DNA of 64,000 nucleotides from CAVVNN01 sp963749605 (GTDB taxonomy: Bacteria; Actinomycetota; Thermoleophilia; Solirubrobacterales; 70-9). The stretch lies in the NCBI GenBank assembly GCA_963749605.1, contig CAVVNN010000002.1, forward strand, positions 1,054,001-1,118,000, given 5' to 3'. The notes below the pieces were generated by a model. The model was not told where the DNA came from. It was given only the letters and a program-made list of their open reading frames with translations, and searched no databases. Below, piece by piece: positions 29,245 to 38,083 of this stretch (its first letter is position 1; each line of letters begins with the position of its first letter). The position numbers and the translations under genes were made by a program.

Positions 29245-29460
29245 TTAGGCGCTGCCGAACGGCTGCTTCTGCGGCTCCGCCAACTCGTCGAGCAGGCGTT
29301 CCAGATCGGCCCCGCTGAGCCCGGAGCCGGGCGCAGCGCGGATCGCGACCCGGGTGCCGAAGCCCTTCTCGGCCATCGTCACCTCGACTCCTTCGACCGT
29401 CCGCACCAGCTCAGCCAGCTCGGGCTCGGACTTCATCAGCGTACGCGAGACCTCGATCAT
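29245..29460 (-). CDS. Hypothetical 71-residue protein between carboxylase and mutase genes
   Basis: Begins MIEVSRTLMKSEPELAELV at the ATG at 29460, preceded by a G-rich stretch. Predicted alpha/beta, acidic, ending EPQKQPFGSA. Its position (42 bp before the carboxylase beta start, 115 bp after the mutase stop) recalls the small epsilon/accessory subunits found beside actinobacterial carboxyltransferases, but I see no epsilon-family motif, so function is unassigned. Confidence 0.65.
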   Translation of the reverse strand: MIEVSRTLMKSEPELAELVRTVEGVEVTMAEKGFGTRVAIRAAPGSGLSGADLERLLDELAEPQKQPFGSA

Positions 29461-29575
29461 CCCCCCCGCTTTCGGCCCGGGATCGCAATCTCCTCTCCAC
29501 GAGCGGGGCCGCCCAACCCGCATCACATCCGGGGGCAAATAGAGGCAAAACGTGATGCAGGTCCGTTGGGGAGGC

Positions 29576-31222
29576 CTAGAAGAAGGCGCCGCCCTTGTAC
29601 TCGCCGAAGACGTCGCGCATCGCGCCGCAGACCTCGCCGATCGAGGCGTTGGCGGCGAGTGCGGCGCGGATCGGGTGCAGGAGGTTGCCGTCGCCGCGGG
29701 CGACGTCGCGCAGGGACTCCAGCTTTGCATCCACGGCAGCCTGGTCGCGCGCCGCCTTGAAGGTCTCGAGCCTGGTCAGCTGGCGCTGCTCGGACTCCGG
29801 ATCGACCCTGAGGATGTCGACGTCGTCGACCTGGTCGGTGACGTAGCGGTTGACCCCGACGATGACGTCCTGGCCGGACTTGTAGCGCTCGTGGTAGCTC
29901 ATCGCCGACTCCTCGATCTCGCGCTGCATGAACTCCAGCGCCTCGACCGACCCCCCCAGCTCTTCGACCTTCTCCATCAGCTCCCAGGAGCGGGCCTCGA
30001 TCTCGTCGGTCAGCGACTCGACGAAGTAGGAACCGGCGAAGGGGTCGACGGTGTCGGCGACGCCGGACTCGTGCGCCAGGACCTGCTGGGTGCGCAGCGC
30101 GATCCGCGCCGAGCGCTCGGTCGGCAGCGCCAGCGCCTCGTCGAAGCCGTTGGTGTGCAGCGACTGGGTGCCGCCACTGACCGCGGCGAACCCCTGCAGG
30201 GCGACGCGGATGATGTTGACCTCGGGCTGCTGGGCCTGCAGCGTCACTCCGCCGGTCTGGGTGTGAAAACGGATCTTCATCGAGTTCGGATCCTCGGCTC
30301 CGAACCGCTCTGCGACGATCTTCGCCCACATCCGGCGCACGGCGCGGAACTTGGCGACCTCCTGGAAGACGTTGTTGTGGCAGTTGAAGAAGAAGGCGAG
30401 ACGGGGGCCGAACTCGTCGATCTTCAACCCGCGCTCCAGCGCCGCCTCGACGTAGGCGATCGCGTTGGAGAGGGTGAAGGCCACCTCCTGCACAGCCGAG
30501 CAGCCCTTCTCGCGAATGTGGTAACCGGAGATCGAGATCGTGTTCCATTTCGGCACCTTGCGCTGGCAGTACTCGAAGATGTCGGTGGTCAGCCGCATCG
30601 TCGGCTCGGGCGGGTAGATGTAGTTGCCGCGCGCCATGTACTCCTTCAGCACGTCGTTCTGGACGGTGCCCCGGAGCTTCTCGGAGGGGACCCCCTGCTC
30701 CTCGCCGACCAGCTCGTAGAGGAGCAGCAGGATCGCCGCGGGGGCGTTGATCGTCATCGAGGTGGAAACGCCGTCGAGCGGGATCTGCTCGAAGCAGATC
30801 CGCATGTCCTCGATCGTGTCGATCGGGACGCCGGTGCGACCGACCTCGCCGTTGCAGAGCGGGTCGTCGGAGTCGCGGCCGAGCTGAGTCGGGAGGTCGA
30901 AGGCCATCGAGAGGCCGGTCGAGCCATGCTCGATCAGGTAGCGGTAGCGCTCGTTGGTGTCCTCGGGAGTGGCGAAGCCGGCGTACTGGCGCATCGTCCA
31001 AAGCCGGTCCCGGTACATCCCCTCGTGGATGCCGCGGGTGAAGGGCGGCGAGCCCGGCTCGCCGAGCCGCTCCCGCAGGCCGGGGGCGACGTCGTCCTCG
31101 GTGTAGAGGCGCTCGATCTCGATTCCGGAGTCGGTGAAGACGCGCGGGTCGTCGGGGCCGACGATCGGAGCGATCGTTCGCGGGACGTCGTCGCCCGGGG
31201 GCTGATCGGCCTGGCCTGCCAT
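29576..31222 (-). CDS. Methylmalonyl-CoA mutase large (catalytic) subunit, no B12-binding domain
   Basis: 548 residues covering only the TIM-barrel substrate domain. Signatures: RLWTMRQYAGFATPEDTNER (with the active-site Tyr), STGLSMAFDLPTQLGRDSD, ISISGYHIREKGCSAVQE (active-site His), RFHTQTGGVTLQAQQP and NIIRVALQGFAAVSGGTQSLHTNG. Single-chain mutases are about 700 residues with a C-terminal DxHxxG cobalamin domain; that is absent here, so a separate small subunit must be encoded elsewhere, as in archaeal-type methylmalonyl-CoA and isobutyryl-CoA mutases. The TMRQYAGF form fits methylmalonyl-CoA. Links propionyl-CoA carboxylation to succinyl-CoA. Confidence 0.92.
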   Translation of the reverse strand: MAGQADQPPGDDVPRTIAPIVGPDDPRVFTDSGIEIERLYTEDDVAPGLRERLGEPGSPPFTRGIHEGMYRDRLWTMRQYAGFATPEDTNERYRYLIEHGSTGLSMAFDLPTQLGRDSDDPLCNGEVGRTGVPIDTIEDMRICFEQIPLDGVSTSMTINAPAAILLLLYELVGEEQGVPSEKLRGTVQNDVLKEYMARGNYIYPPEPTMRLTTDIFEYCQRKVPKWNTISISGYHIREKGCSAVQEVAFTLSNAIAYVEAALERGLKIDEFGPRLAFFFNCHNNVFQEVAKFRAVRRMWAKIVAERFGAEDPNSMKIRFHTQTGGVTLQAQQPEVNIIRVALQGFAAVSGGTQSLHTNGFDEALALPTERSARIALRTQQVLAHESGVADTVDPFAGSYFVESLTDEIEARSWELMEKVEELGGSVEALEFMQREIEESAMSYHERYKSGQDVIVGVNRYVTDQVDDVDILRVDPESEQRQLTRLETFKAARDQAAVDAKLESLRDVARGDGNLLHPIRAALAANASIGEVCGAMRDVFGEYKGGAFF

Positions 31223-31260
31223 CTGCGGAGAGGATATTGAGAGAGCGCCGGTGCAGGCGC

Positions 31261-32208
31261 TCAGTCCGAAGCGCCGACCAGCCGCTCTAAGCCGGACTGC
31301 TCGATCGTGCGGCGCAAGCCCTCGCGCAGTGCGACCTGCGGCTCCCAGCCGAGCAGGTCGCGGGCGCGGCCGATGTCGGGGCGGCGCTGCTTTGGGTCGT
31401 CGACCGGCAGCGGCTCATAGACGATCTCCGAGCGCGACTCGGTCACCTCGATCACCGTCCGGGCCAGCTCCAGCAGGGTGAACTCGTCCGGGTTGCCCAC
31501 GTTGACCGGCGAGTGAGCGTCGGACTCGGCGAGGGCGACGATGCCGCGGATCAGGTCGTCGACATAGCAGAAGCTGCGCGTCTGGCCGCCGTCGCCGAAC
31601 ACGGTGAGCGGACGGTCCTGCAGCGCCTGGCGCAGGAAGGTCGGTATCGCCCGACCGTCGTGCGCCCGCATTCGCGGGCCGTAGGTGTTGAAGATGCGTA
31701 CGATCGCCGTGTCCACTCCCTGCTGGCGGTGGTAGGCCATCGTCAGCGCCTCGGCGTAGCGCTTCGCCTCGTCGTAGACACCGCGCGGGCCGATCGGGTT
31801 GACGTGGCCCCAGTAGTCCTCGGTCTGGGGGTGGACCTCGGGGTCGCCGTAGACCTCCGAGGTCGAGGCAATCAGGAAGCGGGCGCGCTTGAACTTGGCC
31901 ACCCCGAGCATGTGGTGGGTGCCGTGCGAGCCGACCTTGAGCGTGTGCAGGGGCAGGCGCAGGTAGTCGATCGGGCTGGCCGGCGAAGCAAGGTGGTAAA
32001 CGAAGTCGACATCCTCGGGAACGTCGACCTGGGAGGTGATGTCGACGTTGCGGAACTCGAAGGCGGGGTCGCGGATGTGCTCGATGTTCTGCAGCGAGCC
32101 GGTCTCGAGGTTGTCGAGGCAGATCACCCGGTGCCCCTCTCCTAGCAGGTGCTCGCAGAGATGTGAGCCGAGGAAACCGGCCCCGCCGGTGATCACGCAG
32201 GTGCCCAT
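31261..32208 (-). CDS. UDP-glucuronate decarboxylase (UXS)-type NAD-dependent sugar epimerase/dehydratase
   Basis: 315 residues from the ATG at 32208 (MGTCVITGGAGFLGSHL); residues encoded further upstream are not family-like. NAD motif TGGAGFLGSHL, HLASPASPIDY, STSEVYGDPEVHPQ, catalytic YDEAKRYAEAL (YxxxK), RIFNTYGPRM and the sugar-binding RRPDIGRA. These match UDP-xylose synthase, which makes UDP-xylose from UDP-glucuronate for wall polysaccharides. Divergent from the sigma-factor gene with a 172-bp spacer. Confidence 0.9.
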   Translation of the reverse strand: MGTCVITGGAGFLGSHLCEHLLGEGHRVICLDNLETGSLQNIEHIRDPAFEFRNVDITSQVDVPEDVDFVYHLASPASPIDYLRLPLHTLKVGSHGTHHMLGVAKFKRARFLIASTSEVYGDPEVHPQTEDYWGHVNPIGPRGVYDEAKRYAEALTMAYHRQQGVDTAIVRIFNTYGPRMRAHDGRAIPTFLRQALQDRPLTVFGDGGQTRSFCYVDDLIRGIVALAESDAHSPVNVGNPDEFTLLELARTVIEVTESRSEIVYEPLPVDDPKQRRPDIGRARDLLGWEPQVALREGLRRTIEQSGLERLVGASD

Positions 32209-32380
32209 CGCGCCCGATGCTACAGGTGCTCCCGCGCTCGTGTCGGGTGTGGCAGTTCGTGCAATTTGCGGATTTCGGCCCCCGAAAACCGTCCAGAGGG
32301 GGGAGAGAGCGGCCCCGCCCAGGAGTTTCAGTGACATGTTTGGTTGACGAAGCCAAAGTGGGTTGGGGGCGCGCACCGGA

Positions 32381-33682
32381 GTGAGCATTTCTAGGCAAGG
32401 GACTGTTGGGGCCGAGGCGACGTGGCGCGGCGAGGGGTCGCGCAGGACGGCGAGCGAAGCGGCTCGCAAGCGCGCGGCGATCGAGGTGGTCGCCCACCAC
32501 GAAGGCGCCCTGCGGCGCACCGCCCGGCGCTACTCGCTCTGCGCGGACGACGCCGACGACGCCTACCAACGCGCGCTGGAGATCCTCCTCACCAAGGCTC
32601 CCACCGACGACGCGCGGGAACTGATCCGCTGGATGCAGACGGTGACCAAGCACGAGGCGCTGGCGGTGCGCAACAGCCGCGAGCGCCAGCTCGGCAGGCC
32701 CGCCGCTCCCCCGGGGGGAAACAGCGAAGGCGAGGACTGGGTCGCGCTGATCCCGTCCCAGGCCGACGGCCCGCCGGAGCGCGCCGAGCGCCGCGAGGCG
32801 ATCGCCCGCAGCCGCGAGGCGCTGCAGGCGTTGAAGCCGCAGGAGCTGCAGGCGCTGACCCTGCTCGCCGAGGGCTACTCCTACGTCGAGATCGGCGAGA
32901 TCACCGGCTTCAGCCGGACAAAGATCAACCGCTGCCTGGCGGAGGGGCGCGAGCGTTTCCGCGCGCTGCTCTCGCGCAGCGAGGACGGCAGGCGCTGCAC
33001 GGAGATGGGGTCGTTGCTCTCGGCGTTCTGCGACGGGGAGGCGAGCACCGCCGAGGCATCCGCCGTGCGCGAGCACCTACGCGCCTGCGGCGGCTGCCGC
33101 TCGGCGCTGCGCACCTACCGGGCGGCCCCACGGGCGGCTGCAGCGCTGGCCCCCGCCCTGCCGGTCTCTCGGTCTCTGTTCGAGCGAGCCCACGACGCCC
33201 TGGGGAGCCTCTACTCGCGGCTGCCGGCAGGGAGCGACGCGAGCGACTCGGTCATCTCCCAGGTGGCGGCGGCAGGTGGGACGCGCGGGGCTGGGATGGC
33301 GGCGCTGGCGAAAGTGCTGGCGATCTGCGCGGGCACGGCGGGTGGGGCGGCGGCCTGCGTGGCTGCGGGCGTGGTGCCGGCGCCACTCGACCTCGGCCCC
33401 GACCAGCCGAAGCCGGCGATCGAGCGCAGCATCGAGAAGACGAGCGGCGCGCAGGCGAACGCGGCGGTCGAATACGAACCGGCGCCCGCCCAGCCCACGC
33501 CGGAACCGCAGCCGCCCACGCCCCAGTACGAACCCAAGCCCACGCCGGCGCCGGAACCGGCGCCCACCTCGGAGGGAGCGGTCGAATACACGCCCGAAGC
33601 AGCGCCGGCGGCGGCGCCTTCCAGCGGCGGTGGCTCCAGCGGCTCCTCGAGCGGCAGCGTCGCGGGAGAGTTCGGTCCGTGA
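32381..33682 (+). CDS. ECF-like sigma factor fused to a membrane zinc-finger anti-sigma region
   Basis: 433 residues from the GTG at 32381; a TTG at 32363 would add six. Parts (residues from the GTG): region 2 helices (about 34-100, RRTARRYSLCADDADDAYQRA), region 4 helix-turn-helix (about 140-200, LLAEGYSYVEIGEITGFSRT), zinc-finger anti-sigma motif HLRACGGC (His232, Cys236, Cys239, with Cys217 in LSAFCDGEAS), one transmembrane helix (about 305-330, KVLAICAGTAGGAAACVAAG), then a Pro/Glu/Ser-rich tail of about 100 residues presumably outside the membrane. Classical sigma and anti-sigma are separate proteins; here both are in one chain, implying a membrane-tethered sigma factor that needs release or unmasking. 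The next secreted-protein gene overlaps its stop by 4 bp. Confidence 0.88.
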   Translation: MSISRQGTVGAEATWRGEGSRRTASEAARKRAAIEVVAHHEGALRRTARRYSLCADDADDAYQRALEILLTKAPTDDARELIRWMQTVTKHEALAVRNSRERQLGRPAAPPGGNSEGEDWVALIPSQADGPPERAERREAIARSREALQALKPQELQALTLLAEGYSYVEIGEITGFSRTKINRCLAEGRERFRALLSRSEDGRRCTEMGSLLSAFCDGEASTAEASAVREHLRACGGCRSALRTYRAAPRAAAALAPALPVSRSLFERAHDALGSLYSRLPAGSDASDSVISQVAAAGGTRGAGMAALAKVLAICAGTAGGAAACVAAGVVPAPLDLGPDQPKPAIERSIEKTSGAQANAAVEYEPAPAQPTPEPQPPTPQYEPKPTPAPEPAPTSEGAVEYTPEAAPAAAPSSGGGSSGSSSGSVAGEFGP

Positions 33683-36582
33683 TCGCGAGGCTCCTCTCCA
33701 CCTGTTGCGCCGCGGCCATCGCGGGGCTGACCGTCGTCACGCCCGACGCGGGAGCGAACGACTTCATCGTCGAGAACTGCATCGACGAGGGCAACGTCGT
33801 CTCCGCCTTCTACGAAGGGGGCGGCAGGGTGGAGGCCAAGGTCTGCACCGACCCGGATTCGTCCGGGCAGCTGCAGCTGAACGGCCGCGGCGGCCACTCC
33901 GGCTACGGCGAGTTCGGCGCCTGGGTCTGGCAGGCGCCCGCAGGCGCCGGGATCGTCGGCGCGTCGATCAACGCGAAGCTGCGCAATGCGGGCAACTGGA
34001 CCGCCCAGCTCTTCGCGATACAACCCGGCGGCTATCCCATCGTCTTCGGCACCGCTCCAGCCAGCGAACAGTTCAGGAGCTACAACCTCTACTCGGGGGA
34101 CGCGGGCCCCGAAGGCGTGACCAGGGTCGTCGCCCAGCTCAAGTGCTACAACGGCAGCGGCTGCGACCTCAACACGCTGGGGGGAGCCACAACCAGGCCC
34201 GACGACGTGCAGCTGACGGTTCGCGACTTCTCCCCGCCCGCCGTCTCGGCCTCGGGCCAGCTGATCGAAGAGTCCCGCTGGCACCGCGGCGCCGAGCCGG
34301 TGACGGTCTCCGCCGCCGACTCCGGGGCCGGGATCGAGAAGCTCCTCGTCCGCATCGACGGCCAGCGCGAGGTCCAGATCGGCTCCGGCGACTGCCCGGG
34401 GGACCGGGGGGCGTTCGCCGTTTCGCTGCAGCCGTGCGGCGGCAGCAGGGGAACGAGCGTCAGCTTCGACACCAGCCAGATCGGCTCAGGGACCCACTCG
34501 ATCCAGCTCTGCGCCCGCGACTACGGTCGGCCCGAGGGCAACCTCGGCTGCACCCGCGCCTACACGGTCAAGGTCGACAACTCCGTCCCCTTCCAGCCGG
34601 GCGAATTGAAGGTCGCCGGCGGCGAGGAGACCTGGCACGCCGACAACCGCTTCCGACTCGACTGGACCAACCCCTCGCAGGGGAGCGAAGCGCCTCTGAG
34701 CGACGTCCACCACCAGATTCGCAACGCGGCGGGAACGATCGTCGGCAGCGATACGCGCATTGGCGGGCCCGTAACCGCGATCGAAGGGCTCGGCGTGCCC
34801 AACGGCCCCGGCGTGTACACCGCCGAAGTCTGGCTCGAGGACGCCGCCGGCAACCAGGGCCCGCCGGCGACGGCGAAGCTGCGATTCGACGATGCGCGAC
34901 CGGGGGATGTCGCACCCCTCCCGATCTCGGGCTGGGTCGGGCGCAACTCCATCCCCTACACGGTTCGCGTCAGCCACCCCGCAGCCCCGCAGCCCGTCTC
35001 CGGCATCCGCGGCTATGCCGTCTCGATCGACCCGGCGCCGAACGCCGACCCCTGCGCCGCGGCGGATCGGTGCATCGACGCCGAGACCGACCTGCGCGGT
35101 GGGCTGGACGAAGACTCGCTGCCGCTCGCCGACCTGTCCGAGGGGACGAGCTACGTCCACGCGGTGGCGGTGTCGGGCTCGGGGATGAAGTCCGCGCAGG
35201 CGGGGACGGCCGTCGTCCACGTCGACACGACGCTGCCGGCGACGAGGCTCGCCGGCGTGCCGGCGGACTGGACCAACCGTCCGGTGCAACTGACCGCGAC
35301 GGCCACCGACGCCCTCTCCGGAATGCAGGCCGCCGGGGTCAATGGCCCGTTCACCGCTCTCAGGATCGACGGCAGCGTGCCGACCACCGCAGCAGGCGAC
35401 TCCGTCAGCGCCGCCGTAATCGGCGAAGGCGTCCACAACATCGCCTACTACGCCCGCGACGCAGCGGGCAACGTCAATGACGGCGGCGCCAGCAACGGGC
35501 TCGCGAACCGGCCCCCCGCCACCGCGGTGGTCCGGATCGACAGGAACGATCCCGCAGTGTCGTTCGTCAACTCCCAGAACCCCCTGGACCCGGAGCTGGT
35601 CGAAGCGCGAGTCTCCGACGGCGAGTCGGGCCCCGACTCCTCGCGGGGGCGGATCTCAGTACGCCGGGTGGGCTTCGGCGATGAGTTCGAAGCGCTGCCG
35701 ACCGAGACCAGCGGCGGCAGGCTGCGGGCGCGCTGGGATTCCGACGCCTACCCGGCCGGCGAATACGAGTTCCGAGCCATCGGGTACGACGCGGCGGGCA
35801 ACGCCGATGCCACCGATCGTCGCTCCGACGGCGCCAGCATGGTGCTGCCCAACCCGCTGAAGGCGCCAACCGCAGTGCACGCCGGGTTCGGCGGCAGGGC
35901 CCTGGTCTGGCAGCGCTGCGCGCGCCATCGCGGCAAGCGCCGCTGCCGGCGCGAGAGGATCGAGTCGTTCGACCGGCGTCCCACCTCCAGAACGGTTCCG
36001 TTCGGCCGGGGCTCCATCTTCAGCGGCCGTCTCCTCGCCGGCCTCTACTCCCCGCTGGCGTGGATGCCCGTGCAGGTGGTCGAGCAATTCGAGCCCGGGT
36101 CACAGCCCGCCCAGCGCGTGACGACGGTGGAAACCGGCGCCGACGGGGTGTTCATCGTGCATCTTGGGCCCGGCCCCAACCGCGCGGTCACGGCCGTGTT
36201 CGGGGGAACGCGGACACTGACACGCTCCCGCGGGCGGCCGGTTCGGCTTGCGGTCCGCAGCGGAGTGAGGATGCGCGCCTCCGCGCCTGTCGCGACGATC
36301 GGCGGCCGGCCGATCGCCTTCCGCGGCAAGGTCCTGACAGGCGGCGCGGCGATTCCTGCGGACGGCAAGGCGGTGCAGCTCCAGTTTCGGGCGCCCGGCA
36401 TGCCCTGGACCGAATTCCGCACGATCCAGACCGATCCCCTCGGCCACTTCGAGTACGGGTACCGGTTCACCGACGACGACAGCCGCGGCGTCCTGTTCAA
36501 ATTCCGCGCCGTGGTCCCAACGCAAAGCGACTGGCCGTATGAGCCGGGGGGCTCGAGGCCAGTCGCGGTGCGCGGACGCTGA
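33679..36582 (+). CDS. Large secreted protein with Ig-like repeats
   Basis: 967 residues from a GTG overlapping the sigma gene stop (GTGA). A signal peptide (about 1-27, LLSTCCAAAIAGLTV) precedes a jelly-roll-like N-terminal domain, then a chain of beta-rich Ig-like domains carrying the recurring TAEVWLEDAAGNQGPP, YYARDAAGNVND and FRAIGYDAAGNADA motif typical of bacterial Ig/cadherin-like repeats. A C-terminal part (about 720-967) with ALVWQRCARHRGKRRCRRERI and two transthyretin-like domains (GVFIVHLGPGPNRAV; GHFEYGYRFTDDD) ends the protein. No LPXTG or membrane anchor is seen. Likely an exported surface or matrix protein. Coupling to a membrane sigma factor suggests it is its target, sensor partner, or both, which is inference. 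Confidence 0.87.
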   Translation: MIARLLSTCCAAAIAGLTVVTPDAGANDFIVENCIDEGNVVSAFYEGGGRVEAKVCTDPDSSGQLQLNGRGGHSGYGEFGAWVWQAPAGAGIVGASINAKLRNAGNWTAQLFAIQPGGYPIVFGTAPASEQFRSYNLYSGDAGPEGVTRVVAQLKCYNGSGCDLNTLGGATTRPDDVQLTVRDFSPPAVSASGQLIEESRWHRGAEPVTVSAADSGAGIEKLLVRIDGQREVQIGSGDCPGDRGAFAVSLQPCGGSRGTSVSFDTSQIGSGTHSIQLCARDYGRPEGNLGCTRAYTVKVDNSVPFQPGELKVAGGEETWHADNRFRLDWTNPSQGSEAPLSDVHHQIRNAAGTIVGSDTRIGGPVTAIEGLGVPNGPGVYTAEVWLEDAAGNQGPPATAKLRFDDARPGDVAPLPISGWVGRNSIPYTVRVSHPAAPQPVSGIRGYAVSIDPAPNADPCAAADRCIDAETDLRGGLDEDSLPLADLSEGTSYVHAVAVSGSGMKSAQAGTAVVHVDTTLPATRLAGVPADWTNRPVQLTATATDALSGMQAAGVNGPFTALRIDGSVPTTAAGDSVSAAVIGEGVHNIAYYARDAAGNVNDGGASNGLANRPPATAVVRIDRNDPAVSFVNSQNPLDPELVEARVSDGESGPDSSRGRISVRRVGFGDEFEALPTETSGGRLRARWDSDAYPAGEYEFRAIGYDAAGNADATDRRSDGASMVLPNPLKAPTAVHAGFGGRALVWQRCARHRGKRRCRRERIESFDRRPTSRTVPFGRGSIFSGRLLAGLYSPLAWMPVQVVEQFEPGSQPAQRVTTVETGADGVFIVHLGPGPNRAVTAVFGGTRTLTRSRGRPVRLAVRSGVRMRASAPVATIGGRPIAFRGKVLTGGAAIPADGKAVQLQFRAPGMPWTEFRTIQTDPLGHFEYGYRFTDDDSRGVLFKFRAVVPTQSDWPYEPGGSRPVAVRGR

Positions 36583-36590
36583 GCGCGGGT

Positions 36591-37091
36591 CTAGCGCAGT
36601 GCCGAGAGCTGCTCGGTGACCTGGTCGACCAGATCCTGAGCCCTGGTCGCCTGCTCGTCGATCGCGCGGCGAACCCGCTGCTCCACCTCGTCGCGGTTGC
36701 GCTTCAGCGTCGTCTCGACCGTGCGCTGGCGTTTGCGCGCCTCGCGCTCGACGCGGGTCCGTGTCTTTTTCGCTTCAACGGTTGCCTTGCGGCGAGCGGT
36801 TGCGCCGCGGCGCTCGACCCGTTTCAGCGAGCGGCGGAGCTGCGTGCGGTAGGCCTTGACCTGCTTCTCGGCTGTTTCGCGCCCGCTCCAGGGCTCGGCC
36901 AGCGCGGAGAGCCGGTCGGTGACGGTCAGCACCACGCCGACGGGAAGGTCGACGGCGGCCTCCGCCGCAACCTTGGCCTGGCTCTTCTCGGCCGGCGCCG
37001 CCTTGGTCGCCGCCGGGCGTTTGGCGGCCCCACTCGTGGTGCTCTTTTTCCTCTGAATTTTGGATTTGCTGCCGTTGCTCTGCGTTGCCAT
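36591..37091 (-). CDS. Basic coiled-coil protein (phasin/HbhA-like organisation)
   Basis: 166 residues from the ATG at 37091. An N-terminal Lys/Ala/Ser-rich disordered segment (about 1-45) leads to VDLPVGVVLTVTDRLSALAEPW, then one long amphipathic, highly charged coiled coil (about 75-160, Arg/Lys/Glu heptads). Phasin-like granule proteins and the mycobacterial heparin-binding HbhA share the helix-plus-basic-tail plan, but the order here (basic first) differs from HbhA. DNA-, granule- or membrane-associated roles are all possible. Two tandem operators overlap its promoter, so it is regulated. Confidence 0.7.
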   Translation of the reverse strand: MATQSNGSKSKIQRKKSTTSGAAKRPAATKAAPAEKSQAKVAAEAAVDLPVGVVLTVTDRLSALAEPWSGRETAEKQVKAYRTQLRRSLKRVERRGATARRKATVEAKKTRTRVEREARKRQRTVETTLKRNRDEVEQRVRRAIDEQATRAQDLVDQVTEQLSALR

Positions 37092-37144
37092 CTGGTCTCA
37101 ACCCCTTCAGGTGGATGCGGATTTGCCTGCCTCCTAGAGGTGCG

Positions 37145-37187
37145 AGTGTAACAAGAATACGAACACACGTTCTAGGAACACGTGTTC
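37145..37187 (-). promoter_or_regulatory. Promoter with two tandem GAAC-N4-GTTC operators
   Basis: GAACACACGTTC (37161-37172) and the perfect palindrome GAACACGTGTTC (37176-37187) sit three bases apart, a 15-bp period. On the minus strand a -10-like TACACT (37150-37145) falls 17-18 bp from the first operator, which therefore covers the -35 position. This layout suggests repression by a dimeric TetR- or similar-family regulator bound twice. The controlled gene is the basic coiled-coil protein starting at 37091. Confidence 0.6.
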
Positions 37188-37219
37188 TTAAACCTGCCGC
37201 GAGAGCGGTTACAGCGCGG

Positions 37220-38050
37220 TCACCCGATTTCGCCCGCGCGCTGGGCCTCGCGGGCTACGGACAGCCCGTGCTCGCCGCAGGCGGCGGCGATCGGATAGCG
37301 GGCGTCGAGGCCCAGGGACGCCTCGCCGAGGGCGAGGTCGCCGAAGGCGACGGCGCCACCGGCCTCACGGGCGATCAGCTGGGCAGCGGCGGCGTCGACC
37401 GAGCGGCAGGGACGCAGGCTGAGCATCGCGTCGAAGCGGGCGGCGGCGACGTAGGCCGCGCTGATCGCGATCGACCCGATCACGCGCAGGCGGTAGACCT
37501 GGCCGGCCAGCGACTCGATCGCCGCCAGCGCCTGGCTCGGCTCGGCCGCCTCGAGGCCGACCAGCTCCAGCTTGCCGCCGTTCGCGGAGGTGCGGATCGG
37601 CTCTCCGTTCAGCGTCGCCCCCCCTCCCCGAGTCGCGACGAGCTCCTCGCCGGCGCCGAAGTCGTAGACGAAGCCGATCTCGACGTCCGCCATCGAGGGG
37701 CCCGACGCCACCGCGACGCTGAGGCTGTGGGAAGGGAGCGTGCGGCGGGCGTTGAGCGAGCCGTCGATCGGGTCGATCACGACCCGGGCAGGGCCGCCGG
37801 AGCCGAAGGAGACCTCGCCGCGCTCCTCGGAGACGGCGAGGAAGGAGGCGCCATCTGCGGCGAGCAACTCGAGCTCGGCGAAGACGGCGTCCTCGCAGCG
37901 CCGGTCGATCGCCAGGGTGCGGTCGCCCCCCTCGCCAATCCCCTCGTAGACGGTGCGCGCCTCGATTCCTCGCACCTCTGCGAAGACCAGCCGCTGCGCG
38001 GCGACGATCCGGCGGCAGATTCCCAGCCAGTCTGCGGAGAAAACGTCCAC
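37220..38050 (-). CDS. Inositol monophosphatase-family phosphatase
   Basis: 276 residues from the GTG at 38050 (VDVFSADWLGICRR). Metal-binding motifs: FLAVSEERGEVSF (Glu), VVIDPIDGSLNARRTLPS (DPIDGxxN), and RSVDAAAAQLIAREAGG (C-terminal Asp). The family removes phosphate from inositol-1-phosphate, fructose-1,6-bisphosphate or PAP; mycothiol or phosphatidylinositol supply would fit an actinobacterium, but the substrate is not settled. It is divergent from the helicase-nuclease gene with a 33-bp spacer; longer upstream frames are antisense to that gene. Confidence 0.88.
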   Translation of the reverse strand: MDVFSADWLGICRRIVAAQRLVFAEVRGIEARTVYEGIGEGGDRTLAIDRRCEDAVFAELELLAADGASFLAVSEERGEVSFGSGGPARVVIDPIDGSLNARRTLPSHSLSVAVASGPSMADVEIGFVYDFGAGEELVATRGGGATLNGEPIRTSANGGKLELVGLEAAEPSQALAAIESLAGQVYRLRVIGSIAISAAYVAAARFDAMLSLRPCRSVDAAAAQLIAREAGGAVAFGDLALGEASLGLDARYPIAAACGEHGLSVAREAQRAGEIG

Positions 38051-38083
38051 CTGCCGGATGCTATGGCGCGCTAGCGTTGGGCG

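Noticed and set aside
37161..37187. Calling the tandem operators KstR sites.
   Set aside because: KstR sites have AAC and GTT separated by two bases; here the spacing is four, so only a general TetR-like operator is supported.
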